Part shown: piece after piece, positions 35,181-43,929 of the stretch
Numbering within the stretch: position 1 is the stretch's first letter
Layout of the letters: each line of letters starts with the position of its first letter
NCBI RefSeq assembly: GCF_041320595.1
Contig: NZ_CP166625.1
Span: 2,243,501-2,307,500 of the forward strand
Direction: 5' to 3'
Length of the DNA: 64,000 nt
Origin: Pleomorphomonas sp. PLEO
GTDB lineage: Bacteria > Pseudomonadota > Alphaproteobacteria > Rhizobiales > Pleomorphomonadaceae
Notes under the pieces: generated by a model
The model's database searches: none
Told to the model about the DNA's origin: nothing
The model's input: the letters and a program-made list of their open reading frames with translations, nothing else
Made by a program: the position numbers and the translations under genes

Positions 35181-35711
35181 CTATCTCGCGCTGGTCGACG
35201 GCGCGCTTGTCGGCCGGTCGGTCCGTTCGTTCTGGCTCGCCTTGCGCAGTTGGACGCGGGCGAAGCGCTCCACCGCCGCCTGCTGGCAAGGGACGGTGGC
35301 GAGGTCGGTGCTGATGACGCGCCGGCCGACCGGCCAGAGCGACAGGTAGGCCATCCTGAAGCATTGAAGGCCCAGAGAGCGGCCACGCACCGTCAGGTAG
35401 CAGAAAATGCCGATGACGAGATAGGCGGCGCACAGCGGAAGCCCGAAGGTCAGCATCCACAAGGGATTGAGGAAGAAGCCGAGTACGCTTGCGATGGCTG
35501 TTGTGGGCACCGGATCCTGCCCGCCGAGATCGCGGATGTGCACGGCATCCCTGCCGAAGGGAGAGAGGCTGAGCCCAGCCATCTCGATGGCTGCCCGTGC
35601 CAGCGGCCGGCCAAAGGTGGTCAGCGAGAAGACAGCGGCGCCGATCAGCCAGAACAGTGCCGTCCAGCCCCCACCCAACGCACACCAAAGCAAACAGCCG
35701 GCGAAATGCAC
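35181..35711 (-). CDS. YccF-domain inner-membrane protein, divergent copy 3
   Basis: This is a 176-residue protein. Alignment with the two copies at 30-31.5 kb starts at HFAGCLLWCALGGGWTALFWLIGAAVFSLTTFG, so I take the GTG at 35711, preceded by GGGGGC just as copy 1 is. The second segment (LGFFLNPLWMLTFGLPLCAAYLVIGIFCYLTVRGRSLGLQCFRMAYLSLWPVGRRVIS) is clearly homologous but diverged. The C-terminal tail shares QQAAVERFAR with copy 1. Function is unknown. The open frame up to 35774 has no support. Confidence 0.85.
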   Translation of the reverse strand: MHFAGCLLWCALGGGWTALFWLIGAAVFSLTTFGRPLARAAIEMAGLSLSPFGRDAVHIRDLGGQDPVPTTAIASVLGFFLNPLWMLTFGLPLCAAYLVIGIFCYLTVRGRSLGLQCFRMAYLSLWPVGRRVISTDLATVPCQQAAVERFARVQLRKASQNERTDRPTSAPSTSAR

Positions 35712-35878
35712 GCACGCCCCCACACAGACACCACGCGTCCGCCGCGTAAAATACGTTCTGAACGTTTCCGGCAATAGAGTGAAAACTCTAGGGTGCTAAT
35801 CCTCGATCGGCGGAGTTTGCGGTTGCGGCTTGGCGACGCCGGTTGACGCCGCTGCCATCGCCGTCTGAAGCTGTTGCG

Positions 35879-36832
35879 ATGAGCGACACTCTATATCCCC
35901 CGATCGAACCTTACGAAACCGGGCTTTTGCCGGTTTCCGATGACAATTCCATCTATTGGGAAGTATCCGGCAATCCCGTCGGAAAGCCCGCGCTCTATCT
36001 GCACGGCGGGCCGGGCAGCGGCCTTGGCCGGGGCGAGTATCGCCGCCGTTTCGATCCACAGAAATATCGCGTCGTCGGCATCGAACAGAGAGGGTGCGGG
36101 CGCAGCCGCCCGCTGGCCAGCGAGGCGGTCAGCGATCTCGCCAGCCATACGACGCAAGCTTTGATCGAAGATATCGAAGCGGTGCGGTGCCATCTTGGTA
36201 TCGCCGTCTGGCTGGTTGCCGGTGTTTCCTGGGGCGCGACGCTGTCGCTCGCCTATGCCGAGGCGCATCCGGACAAGGTGACCGAACTGGTGCTTGCGGC
36301 GGTGACCACCACCAGCCGAGCTGAGGTCGACTGGATCACCGAGGGCGTCGGCCGGTTCTTTCCGGAGGCGTGGCAGCGGTTCGAGCGTGCTTCCGGCCGT
36401 CGCCCCGGCGAGCGGGTGGTGGACGCCTATGCGCGCCGCCTGGCGTCGCCCGACATGGAGGATCGCCTGCGGGCGGCCCATGCCTGGAACGACTGGGAAG
36501 CCACCCACATTTCCCTCGATCCCAATTGGGTACCGACCGATCAGCGGTTCGACGAGGAGCGAGGATTGGTCTTCGCGACCCTGGTGACCCACTACTGGGC
36601 CAACGACGGCTTCCTCAGGAATGGCGCGGAAATCCTGAACCGCCTGCCGTCGATCGAACACATCCCGGCCGTTCTGATCCACGGCCGCCGCGACATCAGC
36701 TCACCGGTGATCACGGCCTGGGAACTGCACCGCCGCTGGTCGGCCAGCTGTCTAGTGATCGTGGAGTCCGAGGGGCACGGCGGCCCGCAGTGCTATGGTG
36801 AGATGCGATTGGCGCTGGATGGGTTTGCTTGA
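35879..36832 (+). CDS. pip: Prolyl aminopeptidase (proline iminopeptidase)
   Basis: This 317-residue alpha/beta-hydrolase of peptidase family S33 removes N-terminal proline from peptides. The oxyanion motif HGGPGSG is near residues 41-47, nucleophile S117 lies in GVSWGAT, the acid is in HGRRDISSP, and the catalytic His is in SEGHGG. The motif GIEQRGCGRS replaces the usual DQRGxGRS. Length matches the family. The ATG at 35879 begins the typical YPPIEPYETG-LPV start. The downstream neighbour is convergent. Confidence 0.9.
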   Translation: MSDTLYPPIEPYETGLLPVSDDNSIYWEVSGNPVGKPALYLHGGPGSGLGRGEYRRRFDPQKYRVVGIEQRGCGRSRPLASEAVSDLASHTTQALIEDIEAVRCHLGIAVWLVAGVSWGATLSLAYAEAHPDKVTELVLAAVTTTSRAEVDWITEGVGRFFPEAWQRFERASGRRPGERVVDAYARRLASPDMEDRLRAAHAWNDWEATHISLDPNWVPTDQRFDEERGLVFATLVTHYWANDGFLRNGAEILNRLPSIEHIPAVLIHGRRDISSPVITAWELHRRWSASCLVIVESEGHGGPQCYGEMRLALDGFA

Positions 36833-36873
36833 GGAGCCGCCCATGTGGACGCGGGCGACCCCATGCCAGTGGA

Positions 36874-37608
36874 TCAGGCCTTGTGGACCGAGATCAGGAG
36901 CATCATCGGGCGTTCCACCTCCTCCTCGGACAGATCAGGCGCCTCACGCACCTGTTCGGGCGTCGGGCCGAACTCCTCGATCCGGCGGAGCGTAAAGCCT
37001 TCTTCGATCAGGGTGTTGAGCGTGGTTGCCATGGTCCGGTGGTACTTGAGCACGTCCTTCACGAACCACTCGGTGTGGCGCTCGCCCTCGATCGAATAGC
37101 TGTTGACGGGCCAGGTCTTGCGGCCGTCTTCGTCCGTTATCCAGCGGGGGTGGGCCGGCGCCATGTAGATCGGATGCTCGGTGGTGAACACCAGGTCGCC
37201 ACCCGCCGCCAGCGCATCATGAATGGTGCGCACCAGGCGCCTGAGGTCCCTGACGTAGTGGAACGCCAGCGAACTGTAGACCAGATCGAACGCCGCCTTA
37301 GGCAACTCCAGCGTTTCGAGATCGGCCACGCGATAGTCGATAGCCGGATCGGCGGTGTCCAGGCGGGCGCGGGCGAGCATCTTCTCCGAAATGTCGAAGC
37401 CAAGCACCGACACTGCACCTTGCTCGCGCATCCAGCGCGAAGCCCAGCCGAAGCCGCAGCCGAGATCGGCGACGCGTTTGCCGGCCAGCGGCGGCAGCAT
37501 GGCGCGGACCAGCGGCCACTCGGTGGCGCCTTCCAGGCCGATCACCTGCCGGGGATACTGGGTGTAGCCGGAAAAGAACTCGGGATTGTCGTAGATATTC
37601 TGTGCCAT
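36874..37608 (-). CDS. Class I SAM-dependent methyltransferase
   Basis: This 244-residue methyltransferase has SAM-binding motif I VADLGCGFGWASRW near residues 47-60. The acidic GFDIS after strand 2 and DLVYSSLAFHYV (motif IV region) follow. The N-terminal MAQNIYDNPEFFSGYTQYPRQVIGLEGATEW is typical of a small-molecule methyltransferase subgroup of the Methyltransf_11 type. The ATG at 37608 follows GGAGATGAAA; an ATG two codons earlier overlaps the ribosome site. The substrate is unknown. Confidence 0.88.
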   Translation of the reverse strand: MAQNIYDNPEFFSGYTQYPRQVIGLEGATEWPLVRAMLPPLAGKRVADLGCGFGWASRWMREQGAVSVLGFDISEKMLARARLDTADPAIDYRVADLETLELPKAAFDLVYSSLAFHYVRDLRRLVRTIHDALAAGGDLVFTTEHPIYMAPAHPRWITDEDGRKTWPVNSYSIEGERHTEWFVKDVLKYHRTMATTLNTLIEEGFTLRRIEEFGPTPEQVREAPDLSEEEVERPMMLLISVHKA

Positions 37609-37860
37609 TTTCATCTCCTTGGAAAAAGGTGTGACGAGGCACGTGCCCAACGCCAAAAACCTCGTCCGCGAGGGCGAGGCCAGGGTTGGCGATCCACTGG
37701 TTCAGCTTGCGTGGTCGACGTCCCGGCAGCCCGCCATGGGGATGCCGGCCAACCGGGAGACAATGTGGGTGTCCTGTTCGACCATGCTCAATTTCTGAGA
37801 GAGGCCGGAGGCGAAGTCAAGCGGGTGCCTGGGGCGCAGACGACAAAACGAAGGCGACTC

Positions 37861-37900
37861 TTGATTGCCTTCTCCCGTCACCATATAATAACTACTATGG
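37861..37900 (+). promoter_or_regulatory. Sigma-70-type promoter and operator of the toxin-antitoxin operon
   Basis: TTGATT (37861-37866) and TATAAT (37884-37889) are separated by 17 bp, unusually close to the consensus for this genome. The -10 box lies inside the imperfect palindrome CCATA-N10-TATGG (37881-37900), suiting autorepression by the antitoxin. Confidence 0.72.
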
Positions 37901-37917
37901 TCATATGAGGTTTCAAG

Positions 37918-38157
37918 ATGCGCGAAATTCAGTTGAAAGACGCGAAAGCGAGCTTGTCGGCCGTCGTCGACCAGGCCGTCGCGGGGGAGCCGGCGATCAT
38001 CACCCGGCATGGCCGCAAAGAGGCTGTTCTCCTGTCATTTGCCGATTATGAGCGGCTGTCGAATGTGCCCTCGTTCGGCCTGCTTCTGGCGTCCTCAGGC
38101 CTTGTCTCCGGGGATCTGGAGCGCGACGACACGCCCATGCGGGATTTCGGCGCCTGA
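37918..38157 (+). CDS. Antitoxin of Phd/YefM type
   Basis: This 79-residue protein has the Phd/YefM N-terminal fold: MREIQLKDAKASLSAVVDQAVAGEPAIITRHGRKEAVLLSFADYERL. The C-terminal 30 residues (LLASSGLVSGDLERDDTPMRDFGA) are the likely disordered toxin-neutralising tail. It binds the operon promoter and the toxin. GAGG precedes the ATG. Its stop overlaps the toxin ATG by one base (TGATG), so synthesis is coupled. The pairing of a Phd-like antitoxin with a PIN toxin is common in Rhizobiales. Confidence 0.92.
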   Translation: MREIQLKDAKASLSAVVDQAVAGEPAIITRHGRKEAVLLSFADYERLSNVPSFGLLLASSGLVSGDLERDDTPMRDFGA

Positions 38158-38588
38158 TGTATCTCGTCGACACCAATGTACTGTCGGATCTCTCCGTTCC
38201 GATTCCGCGCCCAGCCCTCGTCGAGTGGCTCGACCGCCACTCGTCGGAGCTTTACCTGTCCGCCATAACAGCGGCCGAAGTCGCGGCGGGAATTGCCAAG
38301 CTCCGGCGGCTAGGTTCCACCAGCAAGGCTAGCGGGCTTTCCGCATGGTGGAACGGGGTGGAGCATCTTTACGGCTCTCGAATTCTGCCATTCGGGCTTC
38401 GGGAGGCCCGTAAAGCAGGGGAATTCATGGATATGGCGAGGGCGGCGGGGCAGGCACCGGGATTTCCCGATACCGCCATTGCCGCCACGGCGGCGGCAAA
38501 CAATTTGATCGTGCTCACGCGAAACACGAAGCATTTTTTGGTGTTTCCGGTGAAGCTCATCGACCCGTTTCTGGAGCTGCCGGAGTAG
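38157..38588 (+). CDS. PIN-domain toxin, VapC family
   Basis: This is a 143-residue ribonuclease toxin. Conserved acidic residues are visible: D5 in LVDTNVLSD, E in SAITAAEVAAGI, and D in FPDTAIAATA followed by NNLIVLTRNTKHF. VapC enzymes need Mg and usually cut initiator tRNA or rRNA. It is directly coupled to the antitoxin. No truncation is seen, so the module appears intact. Confidence 0.92.
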   Translation: MYLVDTNVLSDLSVPIPRPALVEWLDRHSSELYLSAITAAEVAAGIAKLRRLGSTSKASGLSAWWNGVEHLYGSRILPFGLREARKAGEFMDMARAAGQAPGFPDTAIAATAAANNLIVLTRNTKHFLVFPVKLIDPFLELPE

Positions 38589-38677
38589 TGTGAGCCGCGG
38601 TCTGGCGCCTGACGGGGCTGCCTGCCGGCGTTTGACCTACCAGTGACGCAAGTAGACGTTTGGAAGACAGTACGGGA

Positions 38678-39168
38678 ATGACCGCCAAACCGAAGGCCTT
38701 TCTGCTCCACGGTTTCATGGGGACAGGAAAGACAACACTCGCGAAAAAGTTGGAGAGCGAGCACGATGCTGTTCGCTTTACGCACGATGAATGGATGAAT
38801 GAGCTCTTCGGCGATGATCCTCCCGAGGAGCTTTTCCAGGAATACGCTCGGCGTATATCCACGGTGATGCAAAAGACATGGACACGCTGCCTCGATCTTG
38901 GTGTTAATGTTGTCTTGGATTTTGGGTTATGGTCCCGAGCAGAACGAGACAGTATCCGTGCACTTGTGGCTCGCCATGGTGGTGAGCCTATGCTTTGTCA
39001 TTTGAACTGTACAGATGATGTTGCGTGGCAGCGTATCGACGAACGGAACCGCGCACTAGGTCGCAGCCTATTCATTGCCCAAACACCTTTCGAGTGCTGA
39101 AAGCCCGCTTTGAGCCACTCGCCGATGATGAGCCTCGTGTTGAGATAATATCTTCATCGGATACCTGA
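38678..39168 (+). pseudogene. P-loop kinase-like ATPase broken by a one-base frameshift
   Basis: This is an AAA_33/zeta-toxin-like small kinase: P-loop GFMGTGKT at residues 12-19, then DEWMNELFG, and the RNRALGRS motif near the end. The reading frame ends early at 39100 (…IAQTPFEC). One base earlier in phase, the sequence from 39082 continues NTFRVLKARFEPLADDEPRVEIISSSDT to a stop at 39166-39168. That is the expected tail of this family (usually ENTF-VLxxRFEPL). A single missing A in the CAAAC run near 39080-39084 explains it. Either a true pseudogene, or a sequencing error in a 163-residue intact protein that would phosphorylate a small molecule such as a nucleoside or antibiotic. Confidence 0.8.
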
Positions 39169-39177
39169 GTATCCGAA

Positions 39178-39200
39178 GATCAGGTTTGATCAACCTGATC
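39178..39200. repeat. 23-bp palindrome after the kinase gene
   Basis: GATCAGGTT-TGATC-AACCTGATC is a perfect inverted repeat with 9-bp arms. No T-run follows. It may be a weak terminator between this gene and the convergent LacI gene. Confidence 0.45.
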
Positions 39201-39225
39201 GAAATGCGGCTCTGCCTCGAATACC

Positions 39226-40278
39226 CTACCTCCCCACGCCCACCTTCTCCCCTTCCTCCCTCCTCTTCTTCGCCTTCAGGGCCATCGTCGACTCCCTGAC
39301 GATCAGCTGCGTCGGCAGCACGATCTGTTCGGACGGGGCTTCGAGGCCGGCGATGAGGGCTAGGAGCAGGTTCACCGAGGCGCGGGCCATCTGTTGGAGC
39401 GGCTGGCGGATGGTGGTGAGCTGGGGGTGGAGCTGCGCGGCGATGGGGATGTCGTCGAAGCCGATGACGGAGATGTCGCCGGGCACGCTGAGGCCGGCCT
39501 CGCGGATGGCGGCGATGGCGCCGTAGGCGGAGGCGTCGTTGGCGGCGAAGATGGCGGTGGGCCGGTCGGTCAGCGCCAGCAGCTTTTGCGCTGCCTCAAA
39601 ACCGCTCTTGCGCAGGAAGTCGCCGTCCACTTCGAGGTCCGGGTCGTGGGGCAGGCGAGCCTGGGCGAGCACGTCGCGATAGGCGCGGCGGCGATCGCGC
39701 GCCGAGGTCAGGCGGTCGTTGCCGGAGATGAAGGCGATGCGGCGATGGCCGAGCTCGATGAGGTGCCGGAGCGCCGAACAGCCGCCCTGGTAGTTGTCGG
39801 CGGTGACCGAAGGGAAGGCCGACTCGACGCCCTGTTCGATGGTCACCACGGGAATGTGGGCGGTGGTCATCGATTCCAGATAGTCGGACTCATAGGGCAG
39901 GATGACGATGACGCCATCGGCGATCTGGCGCAGCATATCGATGATGGAGCCCGGCGGCCGGCGGTCGCAGACCGGCAGCGAATAGACCAGCATTTCATAG
40001 TCGGCGGCGCGCGCTACCGCGCCCATGCCGAGCAACAGGTCGGAGGTGAACGGCGTGTGCAGCTCGGCCACCACGCCGATGATGCGCGTGCGGGCGCCCG
40101 TCAGCTTCTGGGCGGCGCGGTTGGCGACGTAGCCCATCTCGTCGGCGATGCGCAGGATGTCCTCGCGCTTTTCGGGCGAGACGCCGGGGCGGTTGTTGAT
40201 CGCCCGCGAGGCCGTCATCAGGGAGACACCGGCAACCTTGGCGACCTCGGCTAACGTGGGGTACTGTCGCTTCATCAT
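39226..40278 (-). CDS. LacI-family transcriptional regulator of the glycoside operon
   Basis: This is a 350-residue repressor. The N-terminal HTH (TLAEVAKVAGVSLMTASRAINNRPGVSPEKREDIL) and hinge helix are followed by a sugar-binding periplasmic-binding-like domain (GVVAELHTPFTSDLLLGMG, IAFISGNDRLTSARDRRRAYRD, TAIFAANDASAYGAIAA, SVIGFDDIPIAAQLHPQLTTIRQP). It is divergent from the ABC-GH3 operon, and a 16-bp perfect palindrome of the LacI-operator type lies between. The C-terminal RREEGEKVG tail is not conserved in the family. It probably represses the operon until a glycoside or its product binds. Confidence 0.94.
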   Translation of the reverse strand: MMKRQYPTLAEVAKVAGVSLMTASRAINNRPGVSPEKREDILRIADEMGYVANRAAQKLTGARTRIIGVVAELHTPFTSDLLLGMGAVARAADYEMLVYSLPVCDRRPPGSIIDMLRQIADGVIVILPYESDYLESMTTAHIPVVTIEQGVESAFPSVTADNYQGGCSALRHLIELGHRRIAFISGNDRLTSARDRRRAYRDVLAQARLPHDPDLEVDGDFLRKSGFEAAQKLLALTDRPTAIFAANDASAYGAIAAIREAGLSVPGDISVIGFDDIPIAAQLHPQLTTIRQPLQQMARASVNLLLALIAGLEAPSEQIVLPTQLIVRESTMALKAKKRREEGEKVGVGR

Positions 40279-40461
40279 TTGGTCGAATGGTTTCCAGGGC
40301 TACAAACTGTTTGTCCGATGCCCCACGGACTGTCAACTGCGCTGGCGGCCATCGTGCCTTGAAAAGGCGCGGAAAACTGCCTGCTGCTGGTAGTACGCGA
40401 CGAGATGCACAGCCCTAGCAAGAGCCTTGGGGACGGCACCGTCAACAGCCAACAGGTCGTG

Positions 40462-40490
40462 TTGACGTCGCGTAACGTTAGCGCTAACGT
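40462..40490 (+). promoter_or_regulatory. Promoter and LacI operator of the glycoside operon
   Basis: The perfect palindrome ACGTTAGCGCTAACGT (40475-40490) has the central CG-containing symmetric form typical of LacI-family operators. TTGACG at 40462-40467 and TAACGT at 40485-40490, 17 bp apart, form a plausible promoter, so the operator would overlap it. It lies about 107 bp before the binding-protein ATG and 184 bp from the LacI start. Confidence 0.75.
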
Positions 40491-40596
40491 CCGGCTGTCA
40501 CCCGTTGAGAGCATCGGCTGAAAAGTGGATTCCGGTTTTCGGGGGATCCGATGCGACCATCTGGCTCAACGTGATCCTTGGGAGGAGAAGGTGTCT

Positions 40597-41877
40597 ATGA
40601 ATTTCGTTTCCAAACTCTCGGCGCTCGCTTGCGGCGTCGCCATGGTCGCAGCCGTGCCGTTTGCGGCGCACGCGGCCGACAAGACCATCACCGAGTGGGA
40701 TCTTCAGACGACGGCCGGTGCCGTCAAGGTCATCCGCGACGCGGCCGACCGCTTCGAGAAGGCCAATCCCGGCTACAAGGTTGAGGATACCCATATCCTC
40801 AACGATGCCTACAAGACCAAGATCAAGATCGCCTTTGGCGCCAACGAGCCGCCGTGCGTGTTCAGCTCCTGGGGCGGCGGGCCGCTGCGCGAGTATGTGA
40901 AGTCCGACCAGGTGGTCGATCTCACGCCCTATCTCGACAAGGATCCGGCCTTCAAGGACCGCTTCCTGCCGGCGAGCTTCGGCGCCTCCACCATCGACGG
41001 CAAGATCTACGCCCTGCCGGCCGAGAATACCGCCATCGCCGTGGTGTTCTACAACAAGGAACTGTTCGCCAAGTACAACGTGACGCCGCCCAAGACCTGG
41101 GACGAGCTGCTCAACGTCATCGAGGTGTTCAAGAAACACGACATCGCCCCCTTCGCGCTCGCCAACAAGAACAAGTGGACGGGCTCGATGTTCTACGGCT
41201 ACCTCGTCGACCGCATCGGCGGTCCCGAGGCCTTCGCCAAGGCGTCGCAGCGCAAGGACGGCGGTTCGTTCGCCGATCCGGTGTTCGTGGAAGCCGGCAA
41301 GCGTCTGCAGGAGCTGGTCAAGGCCGGCGCCTTCCAGAAGGGCTACAACGGCCTCGACTATGACGTCGGTGGCTCGCGTCGTCTGCTGTACACCGACAAG
41401 GCGGCCATGGAGCTGATGGGCACCTGGGAAGCCTCGACCATCGGCAACGAGAACCCGGATTTTGCCAAGAAGCTCGGCTTCTTCCAGTTCCCGTCGGTGC
41501 CCGGTGGCAAGGGCGACCCGAACGCGCTGCTCGGCACGCTCGGCGACAACTACATCTCCGTGTCCAAGGCTTGCCCGGAGCCGGAGAAGGCTGTCGAGCT
41601 GATCAAGACGCTGACCGACGACACGGCCGCTGCCGGCCGCATCGCCGACAATCGCGTCATGCCGCTCAAGAACGTCAAGACCGACAACGCCTTCCTCACC
41701 GAAGTCTACTCGCTGGCCGCCAAGGCGCCGAGCGTGCAGCTGTGGTGGGACCAGGAGCTGACGCCGAAGCTGGGCGAGCTGCATAAGGACACCTCTCAGG
41801 CGCTGTTCGGCCTCTCCAAGACGCCGGAACAGGTTGCCGAAGAGTTCGAGGCTGCCGCCAAGGCGGAGCTGAAGTAA
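40597..41877 (+). CDS. Sugar ABC transporter substrate-binding protein
   Basis: This 426-residue periplasmic protein belongs to the MalE/UgpB-like class (SBP_bac_8). Residues 1-26 are a signal peptide (cleavage after AHA-ADK). Inside are the [29 protein letters not shown] start strand and ligand-cleft motifs such as [36 protein letters not shown] and [18 protein letters not shown] two codons upstream (VSMNFV) is an alternative start, with GGAGGAG nearby. It is first gene of a five-gene operon under LacI control; expected ligand is an oligosaccharide or aryl/alkyl glycoside, given the GH3 gene. Confidence 0.93.
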   Translation: MNFVSKLSALACGVAMVAAVPFAAHAADKTITEWDLQTTAGAVKVIRDAADRFEKANPGYKVEDTHILNDAYKTKIKIAFGANEPPCVFSSWGGGPLREYVKSDQVVDLTPYLDKDPAFKDRFLPASFGASTIDGKIYALPAENTAIAVVFYNKELFAKYNVTPPKTWDELLNVIEVFKKHDIAPFALANKNKWTGSMFYGYLVDRIGGPEAFAKASQRKDGGSFADPVFVEAGKRLQELVKAGAFQKGYNGLDYDVGGSRRLLYTDKAAMELMGTWEASTIGNENPDFAKKLGFFQFPSVPGGKGDPNALLGTLGDNYISVSKACPEPEKAVELIKTLTDDTAAAGRIADNRVMPLKNVKTDNAFLTEVYSLAAKAPSVQLWWDQELTPKLGELHKDTSQALFGLSKTPEQVAEEFEAAAKAELK

Positions 41878-41893
41878 CCTCCTCCCGCGAACA

Positions 41894-41919
41894 GCCCCGC
41901 CGACATTAGCCGGCGGGGC
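41894..41919 (+). terminator. Intercistronic hairpin after the binding-protein gene
   Basis: GCCCCGCCG (41894-41902) / CGGCGGGGC (41911-41919) is a perfect 9-bp stem with no T-run. Such hairpins after malE-type genes protect the abundant upstream mRNA and reduce read-through to the permeases. Confidence 0.6.
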
Positions 41920-42040
41920 GCTTGAGCTGAGCGCCTGATCTGAAACTCGCTGGGGTGAGGCAGATGGCGATGAATTCGAGACCTGGAGCGGAGCGAACTT
42001 GGGGTTCGTGAGCACCGGAAGCGCAGAACTCGAAGTTCAG

Positions 42041-42084
42041 GCATCCGCCCGAAAAGTTGCAGACTTTTCGAGCCAAGCGGATGC
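42041..42084. repeat. Nested inverted-repeat element in the operon
   Basis: Two perfect 8-bp dyads are nested: GCATCCGC (42041-42048) with GCGGATGC (42077-42084), and CGAAAAGT (42050-42057) with ACTTTTCG (42063-42070). The whole 41940-42110 stretch is non-coding and unusual inside an operon, so it may be an inserted interspersed repeat. Confidence 0.55.
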
Positions 42085-42141
42085 CCAGGATGCCCGCCCC
42101 AGTAGAGTTTCTGTTCAGGCGCTGAGGACCGGAGATTTCCC

Positions 42142-43068
42142 GTGACCGATATATCGACGCGTTCCGCTGGCGGCGGAGCGGGAGGGACGGCTTTGTCTTT
42201 AAGAAAACTGGCCCCGGCCATCTTCCTGGCCCCGGCCATTTTGATGCTGGCCGTCTATCTGCTCTATCCGCTGGTCGAAACCTTCCGCCTGTCGTTGCTC
42301 GACTGGAACGGCCTCGGCGCCAATGCCAAGTTCGTCGGGCTCGACAACTGGAAGAAGCTCGCCACCGATACGCTGTTCTGGGAAGCCGCCTGGAACAACA
42401 TCCTGCTCGCCGTGTTCTCGGTGGTGATTCAGATGCCGATCGCCGTGGTGCTGGCGGTGGTGCTGGACAATGCCGGCAAGGGCTCGCGTATCCTCAAGAT
42501 CCTGTATTTCCTGCCGCTTCTGATGTCGTCGGTCGCCTTGGGCGTGCTGTTCAAATACTTCTACGACGTCAACTTCGGCCCGCTCAACGCGCTGCTCGAC
42601 TATGTCGGCCTCGGCGCCCTGGCCCAGGACTGGCTCGGCGATACGCGGTTTTCGCTCGGCGCGGTGATCGCTGTGGTCTGCTGGCAGTACATCCCCTTCT
42701 ACATGGTGCTGTTCATGGCCGGTCTCGCCTCCTTCCCGGCCGAGATCTCGGAAGCCGCCAAGCTCGACGGTGCCACGGAGGCGACCATCTTCTGGAAGAT
42801 GAAGCTGCCGCACCTCAAGGGCACCATGCGGACCGCCGCGGTGCTCTCGGTCATCGGCGCGCTGCGCTACTTCGACCTGATCTACGTGATGACCGGCGGC
42901 GGACCGGAAGGCTCGTCGGAACTGATGGCCACCTACATGTATCGCAACGTCTTTTCCTCGTTCCAGCTCGGCTATGGCAGCACGGTGGCCTCGGGGATGT
43001 TCATCGTCGTCATCCTCATCGCGTCGGTGCTGCTGCGCTTTTCCAAACGCTACGAGACGGAGGTCTGA
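42142..43068 (+). CDS. Sugar ABC transporter permease (MalF-like)
   Basis: This is a 308-residue inner-membrane subunit with six TM helices. The EAA loop ([23 protein letters not shown]) near residue 210 is where it docks onto the ATPase. The cytosolic N-terminal 25 residues are Gly/Ser-rich. The GTG start follows GGAG. It pairs with the permease beginning two bases after its stop. There is no long periplasmic insert as in E. coli MalF. Confidence 0.93.
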   Translation: MTDISTRSAGGGAGGTALSLRKLAPAIFLAPAILMLAVYLLYPLVETFRLSLLDWNGLGANAKFVGLDNWKKLATDTLFWEAAWNNILLAVFSVVIQMPIAVVLAVVLDNAGKGSRILKILYFLPLLMSSVALGVLFKYFYDVNFGPLNALLDYVGLGALAQDWLGDTRFSLGAVIAVVCWQYIPFYMVLFMAGLASFPAEISEAAKLDGATEATIFWKMKLPHLKGTMRTAAVLSVIGALRYFDLIYVMTGGGPEGSSELMATYMYRNVFSSFQLGYGSTVASGMFIVVILIASVLLRFSKRYETEV

Positions 43069-43070
43069 CA

Positions 43071-43910
43071 ATGGCATCGTCCCCCGTCACCCGCGCCGCC
43101 GGCCGCGTCGCCGTCCCGGTCCTTGGCCTGTTCTGGCTGGCCGTCACCACCGTGCCCTTCCTGTTCATGGTGATGACCACCTTCAAGACGCAGGAAGAGT
43201 CCTATTCCAGCTCCGTCTGGGCGCTGCCGGAAAGCTTGAACTTCGTCAACTATCGCGATGTGCTCGCCGGCCCCTTCCTCGCCTACCTCAAGAACTCGGT
43301 GATGGTGGTGGTGATCTCGGTCATCCTGATCGTCGTCATCTCGGCCATGGCCGCCTATGCCTTCGCCCGCATCCGCTTCCGCTTCAACGAGGCGCTGTTC
43401 GGGCTGATCGTCGCCGGCATGATCGTGCCGATCCACATCACCCTGGTGCCGATCTACCTGATGACGCGCGACATGGGCCTTTACGACAGCCCCTTCGCGC
43501 TGGTCGGCCCCTATGTGGCGACGTCGCTGCCGATCTCGGTGTTCATCCTCACCGAGTTCATGCGGCAGATCCCCAAAGAGCTGGAAGAGGCGGCGCGGCT
43601 CGACGGCTGCGGTCCCTTCACCATCTTCTTCAAGATCTTCTTCCCGCTGTCGGGGCCGGGGCTTTCGACGATCGCCATCTACAACGCGATCATGCTGTGG
43701 AACGAGTTCATCTTCGCCTATGTGCTGACCTCTTCCACCAGCACCCGCACGCTGCCGCTCGCCATCTGGGACTTCCAGGGCCAGTATTCCTCCAACATCC
43801 CGGCGATCCTCGCCGTCGTCACCCTCACATCGCTGCCGCTCGTCGTCGCCTATGCCTTCGGGCAGGAGAAGATCGTCAAGGGCATGATGGCCGGCTCCGT
43901 CAAGGGCTGA
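43071..43910 (+). CDS. Sugar ABC transporter permease (MalG-like)
   Basis: This 279-residue inner-membrane subunit has six TM helices and the EAA loop [23 protein letters not shown]. The C-terminus ends [16 protein letters not shown], typical of the MalG side where the tail reaches the ATPase dimer interface. It starts two bases after the previous stop codon and is followed by the ATPase after 19 bp. Confidence 0.93.
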   Translation: MASSPVTRAAGRVAVPVLGLFWLAVTTVPFLFMVMTTFKTQEESYSSSVWALPESLNFVNYRDVLAGPFLAYLKNSVMVVVISVILIVVISAMAAYAFARIRFRFNEALFGLIVAGMIVPIHITLVPIYLMTRDMGLYDSPFALVGPYVATSLPISVFILTEFMRQIPKELEEAARLDGCGPFTIFFKIFFPLSGPGLSTIAIYNAIMLWNEFIFAYVLTSSTSTRTLPLAIWDFQGQYSSNIPAILAVVTLTSLPLVVAYAFGQEKIVKGMMAGSVKG

Positions 43911-43929
43911 GGCTTCGGAGATCCTTTTC

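Noticed and set aside
37702-38010. 102-codon minus-strand ORF over the toxin-antitoxin promoter
   Set aside because: Overlaps a well-supported promoter and antitoxin gene; no start signal or recognisable domain, although part of it reads like a degraded protein.
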